NCBI GenBank assembly: GCA_008973525.1
Contig: WACJ01000187.1
Coordinates: 558,001-622,000 of the forward strand
DNA length: 64,000 nt
From: Stenopsyche tienmushanensis
Taxonomy: Eukaryota; Arthropoda; Insecta; Trichoptera; Stenopsychidae
Direction of reading: 5' to 3'
A model generated the notes under the pieces. It had not been told where the DNA came from. It ran no database searches and worked only from the letters and a program-made list of their open reading frames with translations. Every line of letters begins with the position of its first letter. Position 1 is the stretch's first letter. Below are positions 13,115 through 27,000 of the stretch, piece after piece. Both the position numbers and the translations under genes were made by a program.

Positions 13115-16100
13115 TTAAACGTCTACTAATTCTTCTTTAATAGAATTTATATCAGAAGTTGCGCCCGATGATGGATATGTAAAAACCACGGGAGTGTTAT
13201 AAAATCTGTTGCTGGCATAGTGTTCTTTGAAATATTCAGCTCCCATTTCGTTATATTCTTGCCGAGTCATCAAATATTCATTTAGTCGTTCATCACAAGC
13301 AAATGAGCGAGCGCCATACCAAGCGTCCAGCGATGGATTTCCAGCGAGGGTTACTTTATGAGGCGTTTGAAAAGGTCTCATTTCAAGAAGCTCCCTCGAC
13401 AGACGATCTTTCAAACCTAATAACAAAATATTAGTATTAGTTTATATGCATCGCTGATTAAGAGTATGTTGCATCTTTTTTGGAAAAATACCGGGAAAAC
13501 TTGCGCATCCGCCAGTTAAAAATATGTTATTAGCTAAATTTAACTGATCTTCGGGGCTGAATTGTTTTAAGATATATTCGAGAGTTTCAGCAATACCAGC
13601 TTCTATATTTCCCATCATGAAAGGTTGAAATAATAATTCTGGCGCCCTGAAATATATGCATATACAAGTTATAGACGTAGTTTGTTTGCTGTGATGCGGC
13701 AGAATATAATCACCTACCTCAGTCTTTCAATTGCTAAATGTAATTGATGAGCTTCCGACAGACCAACTTCTGATGTTTCACTCCCGACAGTTTCACTAAA
13801 TTGAGGATCATATTCTCGAAGTATTTCATCAATTTCAAGAATTTTTTCATTTTCTGCATCAGAATCAGAATCATTACCTAAAAGAGAAATCATGTTGTTA
13901 TGTTTTGATAGAATTTTTAGTTGTATTTAGGTTATTTAGTACAATTACCTTCTTTGCTTATAGTTTTATAAACATCCCAATCCTCATCTCTCATCCCAAA
14001 ATCATCATTGGCTTTCTCTTTTTTGGCTAATTGAGAGATTATTCTCATGCGTTCTTGAGCTGCAACTGTTTTTCGTTTGGCCATATCTAATCGTCTCTGT
14101 TTTCGCACTAAACGAGTTTCCACTATATCAGCCCTCTGAAATATTCACATTTATACAAAAAAATAATTTATTAATCCTTACCATCGTAAAAAATCTTTTA
14201 ACCGTCATAAAATGTAGGTATAATTAACTGAAATCGCTATTGTCGGATAAGCTATTAAGCTCTTTCAACAAAGATAAGACGATTTTGGTTTGTGTTGTCT
14301 TGAAAACATTTGTTGATTTGATTTGTTTTGATAATTAAGATACTTGCATCATTCTTATCGTTGACCAATTTTTTCATTCCTCTTTAACTGTTCTGGAGTG
14401 GCGTCATTAGCCGAACATCACAACTCCTTTGCAAAATCTACTCCTTAAGAAGTAAACTGGCAGACTTGCATGGTAAGTCCTTTTGTTTTCGCAACACATT
14501 AATAGGCATAAACTGCTGAACAACAGAAAGCAGATGCCATGCAAGTTGAGCATTAAGGAATATTCTGAAGAAATGAACAAATATTGTGTGCTATCAACAG
14601 TGTTAAGGACCATTTATTAAGCTTTGTTAATTATAAAGCTTGTTACATGCTGTGGTGCAGCTGACAGAAAAATGAATTTACATTAGAGCTTAGCATATCT
14701 GCTCTTTGGTTCGAAAGGGTTAAAAAGATCATAACAAGTATCATGGACTGAATAAAGAATGAAGTGTAAAAAAAATATTTAAAGATAATAAGTGGGTCAA
14801 TTACTCGATGATACTATTAGCATTCAATAAAATAATATCTCAATTTAACATTAATTTACTAATACTAAATTAAAACGCATAAACGTGGACACGGAGTGTA
14901 AAGAGTTAATTTATTCTCCTTTTTTTTCTCTTGTAATGTGATCTTTTCTGAATTTTGCAAATATAATTCTTACTCTTTTTTTTAATGATTTGTTTTTTCT
15001 CAAATGTTACCAAATTGGATCAGCATTCTTCGCTTGGGTACAGTTTTTTCAGTTGGCACTAAAAGGATTAATATGTGATATTTTAACCTTTTTTTTCAAA
15101 TCTTCCAACCAAACGTTGAACACGGCCGGATCGCTCGGGGGTTGAACTTTGCTTGAGTGACTTGGAATTTTTTCATCTATATTACTTTGGTTTGCTTCGT
15201 TTTCTCCTGTTGCCGCTGCTACTATTTTCTGCTTGATTTTTTCTATGCGAGAGTTTAATTGGTTGATTTGCCGCTATAGTTTAAAAATGATAAAACAGAT
15301 TAATCTCAAGATTATACTAATTTTATAAATTAAATTACAAATTTATTTTGCTCACTGAGAGATCATCTTCATCTTTAACCCCTAAAGGTTGTATACATCT
15401 ATAAAATTCATCAGTATCACCTTCATCGAGAAGATCCTAAAAAAAATAGTTTTTGAATTCTTTACACACTAAGTTTTAAATCTAATATATAAAAATCAAT
15501 GTTTGTCCGTATTTAATGCACTGCTATACCGTTCATCTAATTGCGATAAAACTTTATCAACTTATTGTTTACACTTGCGGGAATAACATAGGCATAGTAA
15601 AAATATTATTTGTTTATGCAGTTTATTATGCGAGACGTGGCATTGCAATGCATACCGGGTAATCACTAGTTTATTATAAAAATATTTGCAACTTTCTTGT
15701 TGTGTTTTTTTTGCTTGATTATTCAATTGAGGAAAAAATTGCTATTACCTGCAAAGACAATAATTGATTTAATTGTTCTTCATCTTCTGCTAGTTTTTCT
15801 TCTCTTTTCCGAGCATTTATTTCGAGTAAGCGTTTAGCCATTTCTTTTTTTCTTTCTTTCTGAGCTTCAACTAACGATATGTAATTTTAAATTAAAAATA
15901 CACAAAATTTGTATATAAATAAGAAAAACTAGGGTACTTTTTTAAGTATCTTACTTGACAAATTAGGATTGACGACGGGTTGAACATAGGGTAATTGAAT
16001 TTTTCTAACGTTTGTATCATAATATTCAGGATCTGTCCATTTTTTTATTTCTTCTTGGTAATGAAGGGCTATATGACAATGATCCAAAAGCAATTCTTCC

Positions 16101-17340
16101 ACACGGGATGGTGTTATTGCATTGAGATGCGCTGGATACTTCAATTGAAGTAGTCTATGTAAATATGTTATTATTTGAAATCCTCCTGCATTAAATAAAG
16201 ATAATAATAACATACGCAAATAGAATTTCATAGGGATTTATAACACATTTGACAAACCTAAATTTATTCTTCTAGAGTGGCTAGCCATCGCTCGGCCTCC
16301 CAATACCGGTATGATGTGAGTGGTATGATAACCACAATTTATAACAAGACCAGTTTTTCCGATGTTGTTGTGGTAAAAAGAAAATAAGCCATCGATACCA
16401 TATGCTAACGAAGGAACACCATAACATTCAAACAGAAGTTCTGACATTACTGAAAAACCAGTGGATTTAAATTAATTCATAATAACGACGAAATTTTAAA
16501 GATAAAGTTATATAATACTAACATTGTCTACAATAATTGGGATTAACAAAAGCTTCTGTTATAATTATCGGATGCTGTACACTGCTATTGGTGTTGATTC
16601 CAAGATGACTAAAAGTATAATCAAATACTTGTTCCTGTGCTTCAAAATGTGTGACGACATTTCTATCAAATTGTGTTTTTAACTGAAACCTAAAAAACAT
16701 TTATAAATGATTAAAATAATATTTGATATAAAAATAAATAAATTCAATTTATTTAATTGGGCTAATAATACCTTACAGCTTCGATATTAGTTATATCATT
16801 TCCTATTTGGATTGGTGGAGTAACAGGAGGTTCAGCATCTTTTTTTCCTCTTTCTTTCCGAGGTCTCGCTATTAAATTTTTAAATATGAGAGCAGGTTCA
16901 GATGATGACGCCCAACCAGCTCGGCATTGATAAGATCCTGTGACATAAAAATCAATATATTCACTAGTCTTGAACGAATAGAAATCGAATGTATTTGATC
17001 AAAATAAACAGAACACATCTGAAAGTAAATATGAAATAATTTTAAAAAGCCAATCTTCAATTAAAGATATTTAGAGATTTTAAGAAATAAATACAGCAAT
17101 ATGTTTGAGGAAATCATACTTTTTTGCTATTAATACAAAATGACATCTAAATTTTAAATTTGAATCGTCTTTTTCAAGTATGTTAACGATTATTATAATA
17201 GATATTAAGCTTAAAAGGAATTAAATAATGGATAAAATACCATTATCAATGACAAGAGGCACTTTCTGTTGCAAAAGTGTGCTGGAATATCGATGAATAA
17301 TATCTGGTTGCGGACGAGCATCTTTTAGCTCCGCCGCCAT
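13115..17340 (-). CDS. Arp5: Actin-related protein 5 (INO80 chromatin-remodelling subunit)
   Basis: Twelve exons give an uninterrupted 682-residue protein: 17241-17340, 16772-16937, 16523-16689, 16258-16449, 15955-16185, 15749-15870, 15356-15436, 15088-15273, 13949-14135, 13718-13877, 13492-13646, 13115-13416. All junctions are GT-AG and phase-consistent. The N-terminal actin lobe has [13 protein letters not shown] and the phosphate-binding [15 protein letters not shown]; the C-terminal lobe has [12 protein letters not shown] and ends with the ARP5-specific [12 protein letters not shown] and [16 protein letters not shown]. Between them (about residues 286-480) lies the long charged coiled-coil insert that separates ARP5 from actin. 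ARP5 acts in the nucleus, coupling INO80 ATPase activity to nucleosome sliding. The length fits the family (about 600-750). A possible poly(A) signal (AATAAA on the minus strand, 13102-13107) lies just after the stop. The intron between exons 8 and 9 carries a dispersed repeat. Confidence 0.95.
14236..14724. repeat. Unclassified dispersed repeat, copy 1 (Arp5 intron)
   Basis: This ~490-base block begins gctattgtcggataagct and ends ggttcgaaagggttaaa. It is shared with 29252-29676 in Eps15 intron 14. Matching internal blocks include ctgttctggagtggcgtcat, aaactggcag, attgtgtgctatcaacagtg and tggatttacattagag-like sequence. It has no coding potential and no clear terminal inverted repeats. Copy 1 contains an extra ~40 bases in the middle relative to copy 2. 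Confidence 0.8.
15484..15620 (-). repeat. LINE/SINE-tail-like dispersed repeat, inverted copy
   Basis: Read on the minus strand, this shows the same blocks as 735-850: ctatgcctatgttattcc, the spacer ending in a ttttatcgcaatt run, gatgaacggtatagcag and acggacaaacattga plus a T/A tail. It lies in the Arp5 intron between exons 6 and 7. Confidence 0.5.
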
Positions 17341-18053
17341 CGTGTTGACAGTTGACATATAAAAAAAATAATCGCAATAAAGTATAATATTTGATCATAA
17401 AACATCTTAAAACGGGCATGTATTTGCCATAAAAACGTATTTAATATCTTATTTAGATAATTGTATAAATTATGCCAAGAATATTTAAATAGATCACTAT
17501 CTCTTGAGAGATTAAAATAAAACTAAACTATAATAAATGTCGCCTAAAAACGATAATTGTTCGTATGTAATTAAAATAGGTTATGATTTTATGAGTATTA
17601 ATGATAAAATTTTATAAATGGATATTGAATGAGCAATAATTTATTAATGCTATAAAAATATAAACATCATCTCTTGATATTTATATTTTATAATGTAAAC
17701 GTGTTGTAAAAATAATGAATTAAATCTTAAAAATTGGACGTTGAACAATCATTATTTTTAAAGTTTAAATATTTGCAATTTATCGTAAATACTTGCAATA
17801 AAAATAAAAGATTATTTGAAAAAAACATGTTTAAGTATTATTTTATGCTTTGCATTTATTAATAATAATGATTATAAATTATTTGATAAATATGTTGAAA
17901 TGTGTTTTTAAATAAGTCGGTAAAAAGTCGATTCGGGTTGGGTCGAGGTCGGGTCGGTGATGGTCGGTCCGGGTGCGGTTCAGTTCTGTTCTCGGCAGCA
18001 GTCGGCGGGCGCTCGCCAGTGACGTCTATCGATTGGCCGGGGGGGGTGCGAAG
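17341..18053. promoter_or_regulatory. Shared divergent promoter region of Arp5 and Eps15
   Basis: The start codons of Arp5 (17340, minus) and Eps15 (18054, plus) are 713 bases apart and point away from each other. The half next to Eps15 (about 17925-18053) is GC-rich with repeated cgggt/ggtcgg motifs, typical of a 5' UTR/CpG promoter; the half next to Arp5 is AT-rich. No TATA box or initiator can be assigned with confidence. Open frames over the GC-rich part on both strands are shadows. Confidence 0.55.
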
Positions 18054-21000
18054 ATGGCGGCGCTGCCCTCCCCCACACAGGTACGCCCCGGACCATGAGC
18101 CCCTGCGCCCCTCAAGAATTGAAGCCTTCCGCACGCTATGCCCCCACACCAGCCCCACCCGCCGTTCCGTCGTTTTTCATTTTTAATTTACAACCAATAC
18201 TACGCATTCTAATTCGATTTTCTAGTTTAAATTGGCCGGTAATCGATCGCGAAATGTGTGTCTGGCCGTCGTTCGCTCATGCTATTGCTCAGCGACGACC
18301 TTTTGTCTGTGTAGTTTTCCAATGAAGGATCGCTGCAGTCGCCTCTCGACGAAACACCGTCACTCTCTCGATGTTCGTTTCCAATCTTCGTCTTCGAACA
18401 GCTCATTTTGCGGTTTTCAACCAAGAACGGAAATCATTAAAACGTGCACTATATTCGAAGATCGCACGAATAAAACTAATGCTCGTTTTTGCCAATTAGC
18501 CATTCAAAACTCTTGGAAATTATGCCATTTTAAAAACGGTATTTATTTTATAGGTAGCGGGAAATCACAGCCCTATCTATGAAGCCTATTATAATCAGGT
18601 GAGAAAAATTGATTTTATTGCAATAGTACGATTTCAGTTGGAATCTATTAAGTATTTGACACTTATATAAACTGATACATTTTTCCAACTCTAAATTCAT
18701 AAATTATTTTTATTTTACGTTTATCTATAAAATATTGATTTAATATAGTATTTTTAGAAGTTGTAACGGAAAAATGCAAACACAGTTTGAATTTTTTTAA
18801 CGTGCTGTTTAATTTTTGTGTAGGTGGATCCAAATGGAACCGGCGTTATACAAGCTGCAGATGCTGCTCGGTTTCTCAAAAAATCAAAACTCAGCGATGT
18901 CATCCTTAGTAAAGTGTGGGATCTATCCGATCCTTCCGGAAAGGGATATTTGGATAAGGTAATAATATGGCATTTTTTGCGTATTTAAAACTCAACGTCC
19001 ATTTTCGGATCGAACTGATTGGACGAACAATTTTATTATAGGGAGGTCTCTTCGTCGCCTTAAAGCTCGTCGCCTTAGCCCAATCCGGCAAAGAAATTGC
19101 TATGTCGAACATCAATTCGGAAACTCCGCCCCCCAAATTGGTAAGTTTTTGTTGCTTATCATAAATAATTTTAGATATTTTTTTATAACTATAAAATACT
19201 ATATCGCTTAAAATTATAGTGACCATCAACGCGCACTCCTAAAACAAATATTTCATATTGCATATTTTATGCATTATTTTAATGTACATGTGAATACGTC
19301 CCGTCCCTGACATAAAAGATTAAAACGCGTGCTCATATATAACATCCTGGCGCCTGTCTGTATAAATTACAATACGTACGCAGGCCACAACATCTACGTA
19401 TTAATTACATTAAAATAATATGATTTGAAAATTTTATTTATTTTTATGTTCTTTCATAGATTTTTTTTAAAATTATTCCGCATCTGAAAATATGCTTTTA
19501 CATTTGCGCATAAAAGTGTATTCTTATCTTCTCTTATCAATTAATTATGTTATATACACTCCAAAAAACATCATGTGGTTAATATCATGGTAAATAATAG
19601 ATATAATCACCTTTGTTAGTCATTATCTGTTTTGCGATTTTATTCTTTATTTGCAAGAATCTCTGACACATTTGCTTAGCTCGAAAATAAATGAGCACTT
19701 CGTCAATCCATTACAATATTATTTTTTTATTTATATATCTATTTTATGTTTTGTATTAAACGTTTCTCTCAGACAATAATAATGTTATCTTGCTTCCTGT
19801 ATGTATTGTACAATGATAATATGTTTTATATGCTATTTTTATAACGAAGGATATTTCATTTTCATTACATTTAACATAGATTTCAACAGTTCAACATTTC
19901 AGCTATATAAAATGAAACGGGTAGAATAATCTATATTTTGAGTTGTTGTTGAAAAATTGTTAGAGTATAAAACATACTGCTGAGCTTTATCGTGCTATTT
20001 GTTTTCTTAGGGCGAGTTACCTAAAGTTCCTCCGATGGTACCTCCACCACCTTCGAGCGACTGGTCAGTAAAACCTGCCGAGAGAGACAAATACAATGCC
20101 CTCTTTGAATCGTTACAACCATCAAATGGCCTCATACCGGGAAATAAAGTAAGTATCATTCATATACTCCGATAGATCAAAACATTAACTATATTTATAT
20201 ATTATATAATGATTTAATTTTATCTAATTATATATAACAATATTCACATTAGTAATAATTGACGTGCCTACCATGATGAATATGTATAATTTTTAATTAT
20301 AGGTTAAAGGTGTTTTAATGGAATCGAAATTGCCACTTCCGACGCTTGGCAAAATATGGGATCTTGCTGATCAGGATAAGGATGGAATGCTCGATAGACA
20401 TGAATTTATTGTGGTGAGATTTTATGCAAATTAAATTTTTTAATAAGATTTCTACTTTCACGTTGGTTACGTATTGTCGGATAAACCTATGTATCATCTC
20501 GAATGTATTGTTTCCGATGTGTTATACTTGTGTCGATTCATTAACCCTTTGCGGTCCAAAGGTTTTTTTCAAAAGTGTTGCATCATGTCCGAGCCATTTT
20601 CAGTGAATTTAGTAAAAAATATGTTTATGGTGAAAAATCAAGGAAACATGGTAAATTAAATTCTAAAAATATCGTTTGAAAGAGTTATCTTGTTTAATTA
20701 GGAATGATAGAAAAAATGAAATTTATTTTATTCCGTTGGTTTTATTATAAATATGAATAAACATATAAGCATTGATCTTTATATATATGATCTACCGTAA
20801 GTTAATTGTACTATAACTATATTATTTGAGAAAGTGCAAACAATAAGTTAACAAAGTTTTATCGCAATTGAATGAACGGTATGGCAGCGCATAAAATACG
20901 AACAAACACATTTTTATTTTTGTATATGTCTACGCCTATATTACTCGCGCAATCCTTAACAATAAGTGGACGATGTTTTATCGTAATCTGATGACCGGTA

Positions 21001-24000
21001 TGGCAGCGCATTATATACGAACAAACTAAGATTAATTTTTATATATTAGATGAGGGTTTCCAAAACAATTGTTCCTCGTCATCGGTCGTCGATCTACGCC
21101 CAGTATCTGTCTTTTTGGCTGCACGAAAATTCCCAATGAGTTGCATCAATATTTGGCAAAATTTTATATAACTCCGGTGCTTTCTTCCTTTTTTTAACAT
21201 TCTTTATATATAATGTATGCATTTACAATTGAGGCTTCTAACCCCCAATAAAAAAGTTTCCTCCACCATTTTAATGAAACTTAAATAAAACAATATGACC
21301 GTTGCCAGTTGAACCGCAGTGTCTACTCCTCCCATTTATTTTAATGTAATGTTGGCTTTTCAATAACTTCTTTTTGGTTGTTATTATCAATACATTACTG
21401 GATTTTCTTTCCTTTGGTAAACTTTCTTTTTTATGTTCGTTAGCAAGTTTTGAATTAGTGTGAAATCTGTCGGCAAATATATGGTAAACTTTTATTTCAA
21501 GAATCATCCTTTAAAAACTCGCGAAAAATAATTAAACTATTAGATAACTTCACAAATATGTGATGTTCACGTTGACACAATTCGCCAAAGACTTTGGCGC
21601 ACAATTTCAAATAGTGATTTTATACCTGCAGTGGACAAAAATACCCCATTCCAAACAATTAAACGATCTATTTTTTAGTAGTAAAGCAATAGTATTCCTT
21701 CTAGAACATTTGCTTCATTCCACAGTTTTAAAAAAAAAAATGTAGCATCAGCCTATATACAGGGTACATTCAATTAGTGATGCGTTCAATTTTGAGTGAT
21801 AGGTTTTAACTGCACCTTTTAGAAGTCGCCTCTGAGCTGTTGAAGAGTCGGTGTGTGTTTCTGTGAACGTCTTTTTGAGGGTATGTAACAGGGGGCAATG
21901 GATCGTTCTGTGGAGCTACGATATGTTTTCATTTTTTTTCCTGTTAAACTTAAGAAGTTCGCCACTGAAAGAACTATACATGACGAAAACAACAACAATT
22001 TGAGCACAAAGACGCATGGAAACTTCATCACGATAACTCTCCAAGCCACAGCACCTTCATTATCAACGATTTTCTGGCCAGGACATGCAAATCATTAGTT
22101 CTTCAGCCTCTCTACAGCCCTGATCTGGCTTCCCCAGACTTTTTGGTTTCCTCGCTTAAAAGGAGTCCTGAAAACAAAACATTGGGATACGATGGAAACT
22201 ATCCAAGCTTATGTAAAAGTGTATTAATGTAGTAAGAGTGTTCTATATCAGACATTTTTGACTAATTGTATAAATATGTTCAATACATGATTTATTATAC
22301 TTACTTATGGTGGCTCCTTCAGCCCTATAAGAGAGCCCTGGCCACCGACAATGCTTGCCGCTATTTTCGTCTGTTCTGGGCCTCCCCATTCCAAATTTCC
22401 AGGCTTAGTGCAACGTCTTTTTTGACTTGATTAGTCCAGAGTAACTGAGGTCTTCCGATGGGTCTACTGCCATTCGGCCCCGAATCTGAAATGGTTTGAG
22501 GGACTCTATCAGACGGTATCCGTGCCATATAGCCTGCCCACTGGAGACGGCGGGTTCTGACGAAGCTTGTTGTATATATGACCTCACGATTTGACCTGAT
22601 GGCTTTGGAGTCAGGACTCTCGTCCCGGAGGGGTCTCAAAAATTTTCTTAATATTTTTCTCTCGAACCTCTAGGTGCATCGTTTCACCGCACATTACTTA
22701 TTGAATGCACCCTGTATAAAATATGTTATTACTATGCTTTCCATGTGTAATGTGTTAAGTATAAGGTAGAGTTTGATTTAAATGCTATTCAATCATTCTA
22801 TTTTATGTCATTTTTTTAATATATCGTTCTGATAACAATTTTATTTGTCATCAGGCCATGCATTTAGTATATAAAGCTTTGGAAAAGCATGCTATACCAG
22901 CCATGTTACCACCAGAGCTGAGGCCTCCGGGAACGACTGGTCCACCATTACGTCCACCATCTAGGCCACCGTCTCGGCCACCATCTCGACCTGCATCTCC
23001 ATCACCAGCTCGACCTCCACCTCCAGCGACTCAACCTCTGACACCTCTTCCTCCTAAGCCTTTAATTCAAATGAACGGTTCTATATCACAAGCCCCCTTG
23101 ATACCAGGATTATCAGGACCTACTATAGCACCGGTGATTCCAGATTTACAGGTAATATCCGGTCTATTTTCGTATTATATAATTTTAAGTTTGTGTGCGG
23201 TCATGCAAAATAATTTTTTTGAACTGTTGCGCATAATCAATTATGTTTCTTTTAATTCTCAAAACTAAACATGACGTACAAAATAAGAATGTGCATGATT
23301 AATGTCAACCAGGACACAAAATATATCATCATAGTTTTCGTCTTCCGCTTTTAACATACAGTATTTATAAAAAATACATTATCTTCTCCCGCATCTATTA
23401 AATCTTAGTGAATTTTAGTAATTCTCTGTTCCCATAAGCAATTTGTAAAAAAAATTATAAAACTAATAAATGTATGGGACACTTTATTGTCCGTGACTGG
23501 TTTGATTATAATAGATCTCATGTGAAATGAATAGAATTGATATCTAATTAAAAAAAAAAACGTTAAAATGTTCATTAAAATTTCATATAAACTTATCTTT
23601 TTTAGCCTGCTGTAAAACCGTGGGTTGTAACTCCCGCAGAAAAACAAAAATATGATACCCTTTTTATCAAAGCTGATGTTGATATGGATGGATTTGTATC
23701 GGGAATGGAAATTAAAGATACATTTTTACAATCAGGCTTACCACAACCTTGTTTAGCTCATATATGGTATTATTTTTATACTTTCTGTATTATTTTACAT
23801 AAGACAGGTATATTTTAGGTATTAGAAATAGTTGACAATGTTGGCATATTTATGATCTCTTTTTTATGTTTTCTCACAGTAGATGTGATCATCTGCTTAC
23901 ATCATAGGCTGTTTTTCTAGGTTAAAGCCTTAATAAAGCTTCATTTTAATGCATTATTATTAGAAGTGTACCTGAATTTGTCTGCGAAATGTGTTAAGTC

Positions 24001-27000
24001 TTCTATTTGAGTCCACAAAATTTGATCTAAGTATGCATGAGCCATACCGTACACGCTTGAATTTGTTTGTATTATGTTTTAATGTTGAATTTAAATCATC
24101 TTAAACAGAGAAAATAGATAACTGTATTTATTTTGTTTGGTCTTCATTTTTTTTTTTTTTTTTTTTTTTTTTTATTTTATTTGGAATATCAACAGCTGAT
24201 AATACAAAGTAGAAAAATACAATAAACAACTCAAAGCTAATAAAAGATATTCGCCAATAGATTTTCAGGGCTATTTTTCAAATGAAGGCTCTTATTTAAT
24301 ATTATTGATGTGTATGATTAATTTTTGAAATTGTCAAAGGATTTTTTCTAGTATCTTGATATGTAAAGCTATTGATTGATTTTAATCATGATTTATTAAA
24401 TAGTGTTTTAACTAAATTTGTATATAATATATTGATAAAAATACTTTTTAGGAGTTTATGTGACTGGGATAGTAGCGGAAAACTATCATGTGATCAGTTT
24501 GCTTTGGCTATGTGGATGGTACAGCGTAAATTGCATGGAATTGAACCACCAGCTGCTCTTGCTCCAGAAATGATACCACCGTCCGCACGGGGTGCAACTC
24601 AGCAACCACCGAAAGAAAAGGTTTTTTCTATTAAAATACTTTATTCTTATATAACAATCACAAAACAATTCAATATTAATAATTCAATTTTATAACAAGT
24701 TTTGGAAAAAATTGCAATACATATAATAGACTGTCTCGTTAGGAATGTCATTTTTTTAATACTTACTTTTTGATCATGAGTTGTGTTTCAGACATTCCTT
24801 TGATAACACATATTGTATATTTTGTTAGTCAACTAACATCTGGAGAAAGTTAGAAAAAACATAGAAGAAGCGACACGAAAGCTTAAAAAACGACATTCCT
24901 AATGGGACAATCTAATATAAACCTACTAGCTTCCTAAATTTTTATGTTATTATGTTATTAGTCGTTAAATGCTGGCATATTACCATGAAAACTTTTTATA
25001 ACCATTTGTCACTATCTTCTTTAATTCATAGAATCATAAATCAGACAAATGTGTTAAATAATAATTATTTAAATATAGCTATAGTTTTATTAAGTTATAC
25101 ACAGGAAATTGTGGCTAACCTTGAATAGTTATGCAATAGAAAAACATTTTTGATGGAAATATTAGATTCCCCTTTGATTAAACGATTAAAAGATTAATAT
25201 ATATTTTATTAAATGTTAAATCAGCTGTATTATACAATCTATTAAATTTACAGGTATCACAAATGCTTTCATCGTGGAAAAATTGTTCAAAGAATATTAC
25301 ACATGCTCTTTAAAATATAATCAATCAATATACAAAATAAACTCTCTGCATTTATTGGTATTTGAAAGTCAATATGTGTATATCCGCATTATTTCAATAT
25401 CGAATGGGACAATCTAATATTCAGAGCAATCTTATTTTTATAATACCATAAATGAATTTAATCAAAATTAATACCGTGCCAACAGTAACGTACATTAAAA
25501 CAAATTTATGATTATTTAAGTTTTCCTGATTTGTTATATCGACATAGATTATTCCTATCAGCTCGTTCATATTCCAGCAACTATAAAATAATTAACATAA
25601 TAATATTTCAGACGCTTATGCAATATCATTGAAAATTATCCTTACCTATATGTATTTATATCGACATCGCTGACACTTTCTATGATAAGTTGATCGTTCT
25701 CACTTATTTTGATTCTGTTATTTTTCAATATTAATACATCAATCATTGACGCATTATTCCCTATGTACCATGTTATCGGTCTGTCAAAATTTAAAAGCCT
25801 ACAAATTTTTCCTCGGAGTAAATAAAAATATTAATAAACTCCCTAACGATTAGTTTTAGTATTTAATAATAATACCCTGGACAGTTTAATTTAATATTAG
25901 AGCCCTTATTGATTAAAACGTATTCTTTTTCTGGCATTGAAAGGTGGCGAATTCTCAATATTTTTCGGTGTTTTTTTACATTTCGTATATTTTCTAAATT
26001 TATTTCTGGTTTGCATAGATCCTGTAATTTAAGATCATATTATTAAACGCTTTGGTTGAATATGCTTTAATAATTTCTCACATTGCAATTTGTCGTTATT
26101 ATTTTATCGAAACTGAATTTAATTTCCGGAATAGCTTTTAAATTGCTCGGCAAAAATCTAGACGTACAAGGCATGTCTTCAGAGTTTTCTGAAAAATATT
26201 TAAATATCACAAAAAAAAAATTAAGTTAAAATTCAATTTAAATTAGCAAATTACCACTTGATATGTTGTATATATTATTGACAAAGGGTCGAGTAGTGTT
26301 TGTTAATTTAATATAACAAATCCCATATATTCGTTTAATTCCTATTCTACCGCAAATACTACATCGTGTCCATGGGTACCAGTGCGTATATATTGATAAA
26401 TTTAGGTCAATTAAATTAATGTTTATATTTAAATCAATGGGATCAATTTTATCTTTGAATTTCATCTGCAATGAATTTTTTTTTGTAATTATTTATGATT
26501 TACATTCTGTATTATTTTTGTTTAATTTGATTTTGGTACCGACTTCTGTTGAATTATTGTCCATGTCTTTTACTTCAAGTATTATTTTGTTTCCATATGT
26601 GGCTCCTGAAGAACAAAAATATATGCCATTCTGATTCAATCTTATATGAAATAATTGAATATCACCGGTTTTGTAAAGATGTATGTTTTTATATTGTTTC
26701 AAATTTTTAATCGTTGCTGATGTATTCTGAAAATATTATAAAAATGTATCTTTTACATAATATAATGATGTGATTAACATGATATAGCAACTGAAAATCT
26801 TTCAGAGTATTATGTATATTTTCTTGAAATTCTCAGCATACTTTAGACAGGTGCTGATGCGTGAGAATGTGTCACTGTAACGGGTGAAATTGCACACCAC
26901 ATGTGACAACATGTAAAATCGCTATACATTCAAAACTACCAAATATTTTTATTTTTTAATAAATACTTACCGCAAATAACTGTTCACTCCATGGACACAA

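Noticed and set aside
17859..18325. Arg/Pro-rich open frames near the Eps15 start on both strands
   Set aside because: They overlap the GC-rich Eps15 5' UTR and exon 1; the Eps15 exon 1-2 splice explains the coding content.
20539..20560. TTAACCCTTTGCGG motif resembling a piggyBac end
   Set aside because: No matching inverted end followed by TTAA was found nearby, so no element could be delimited.
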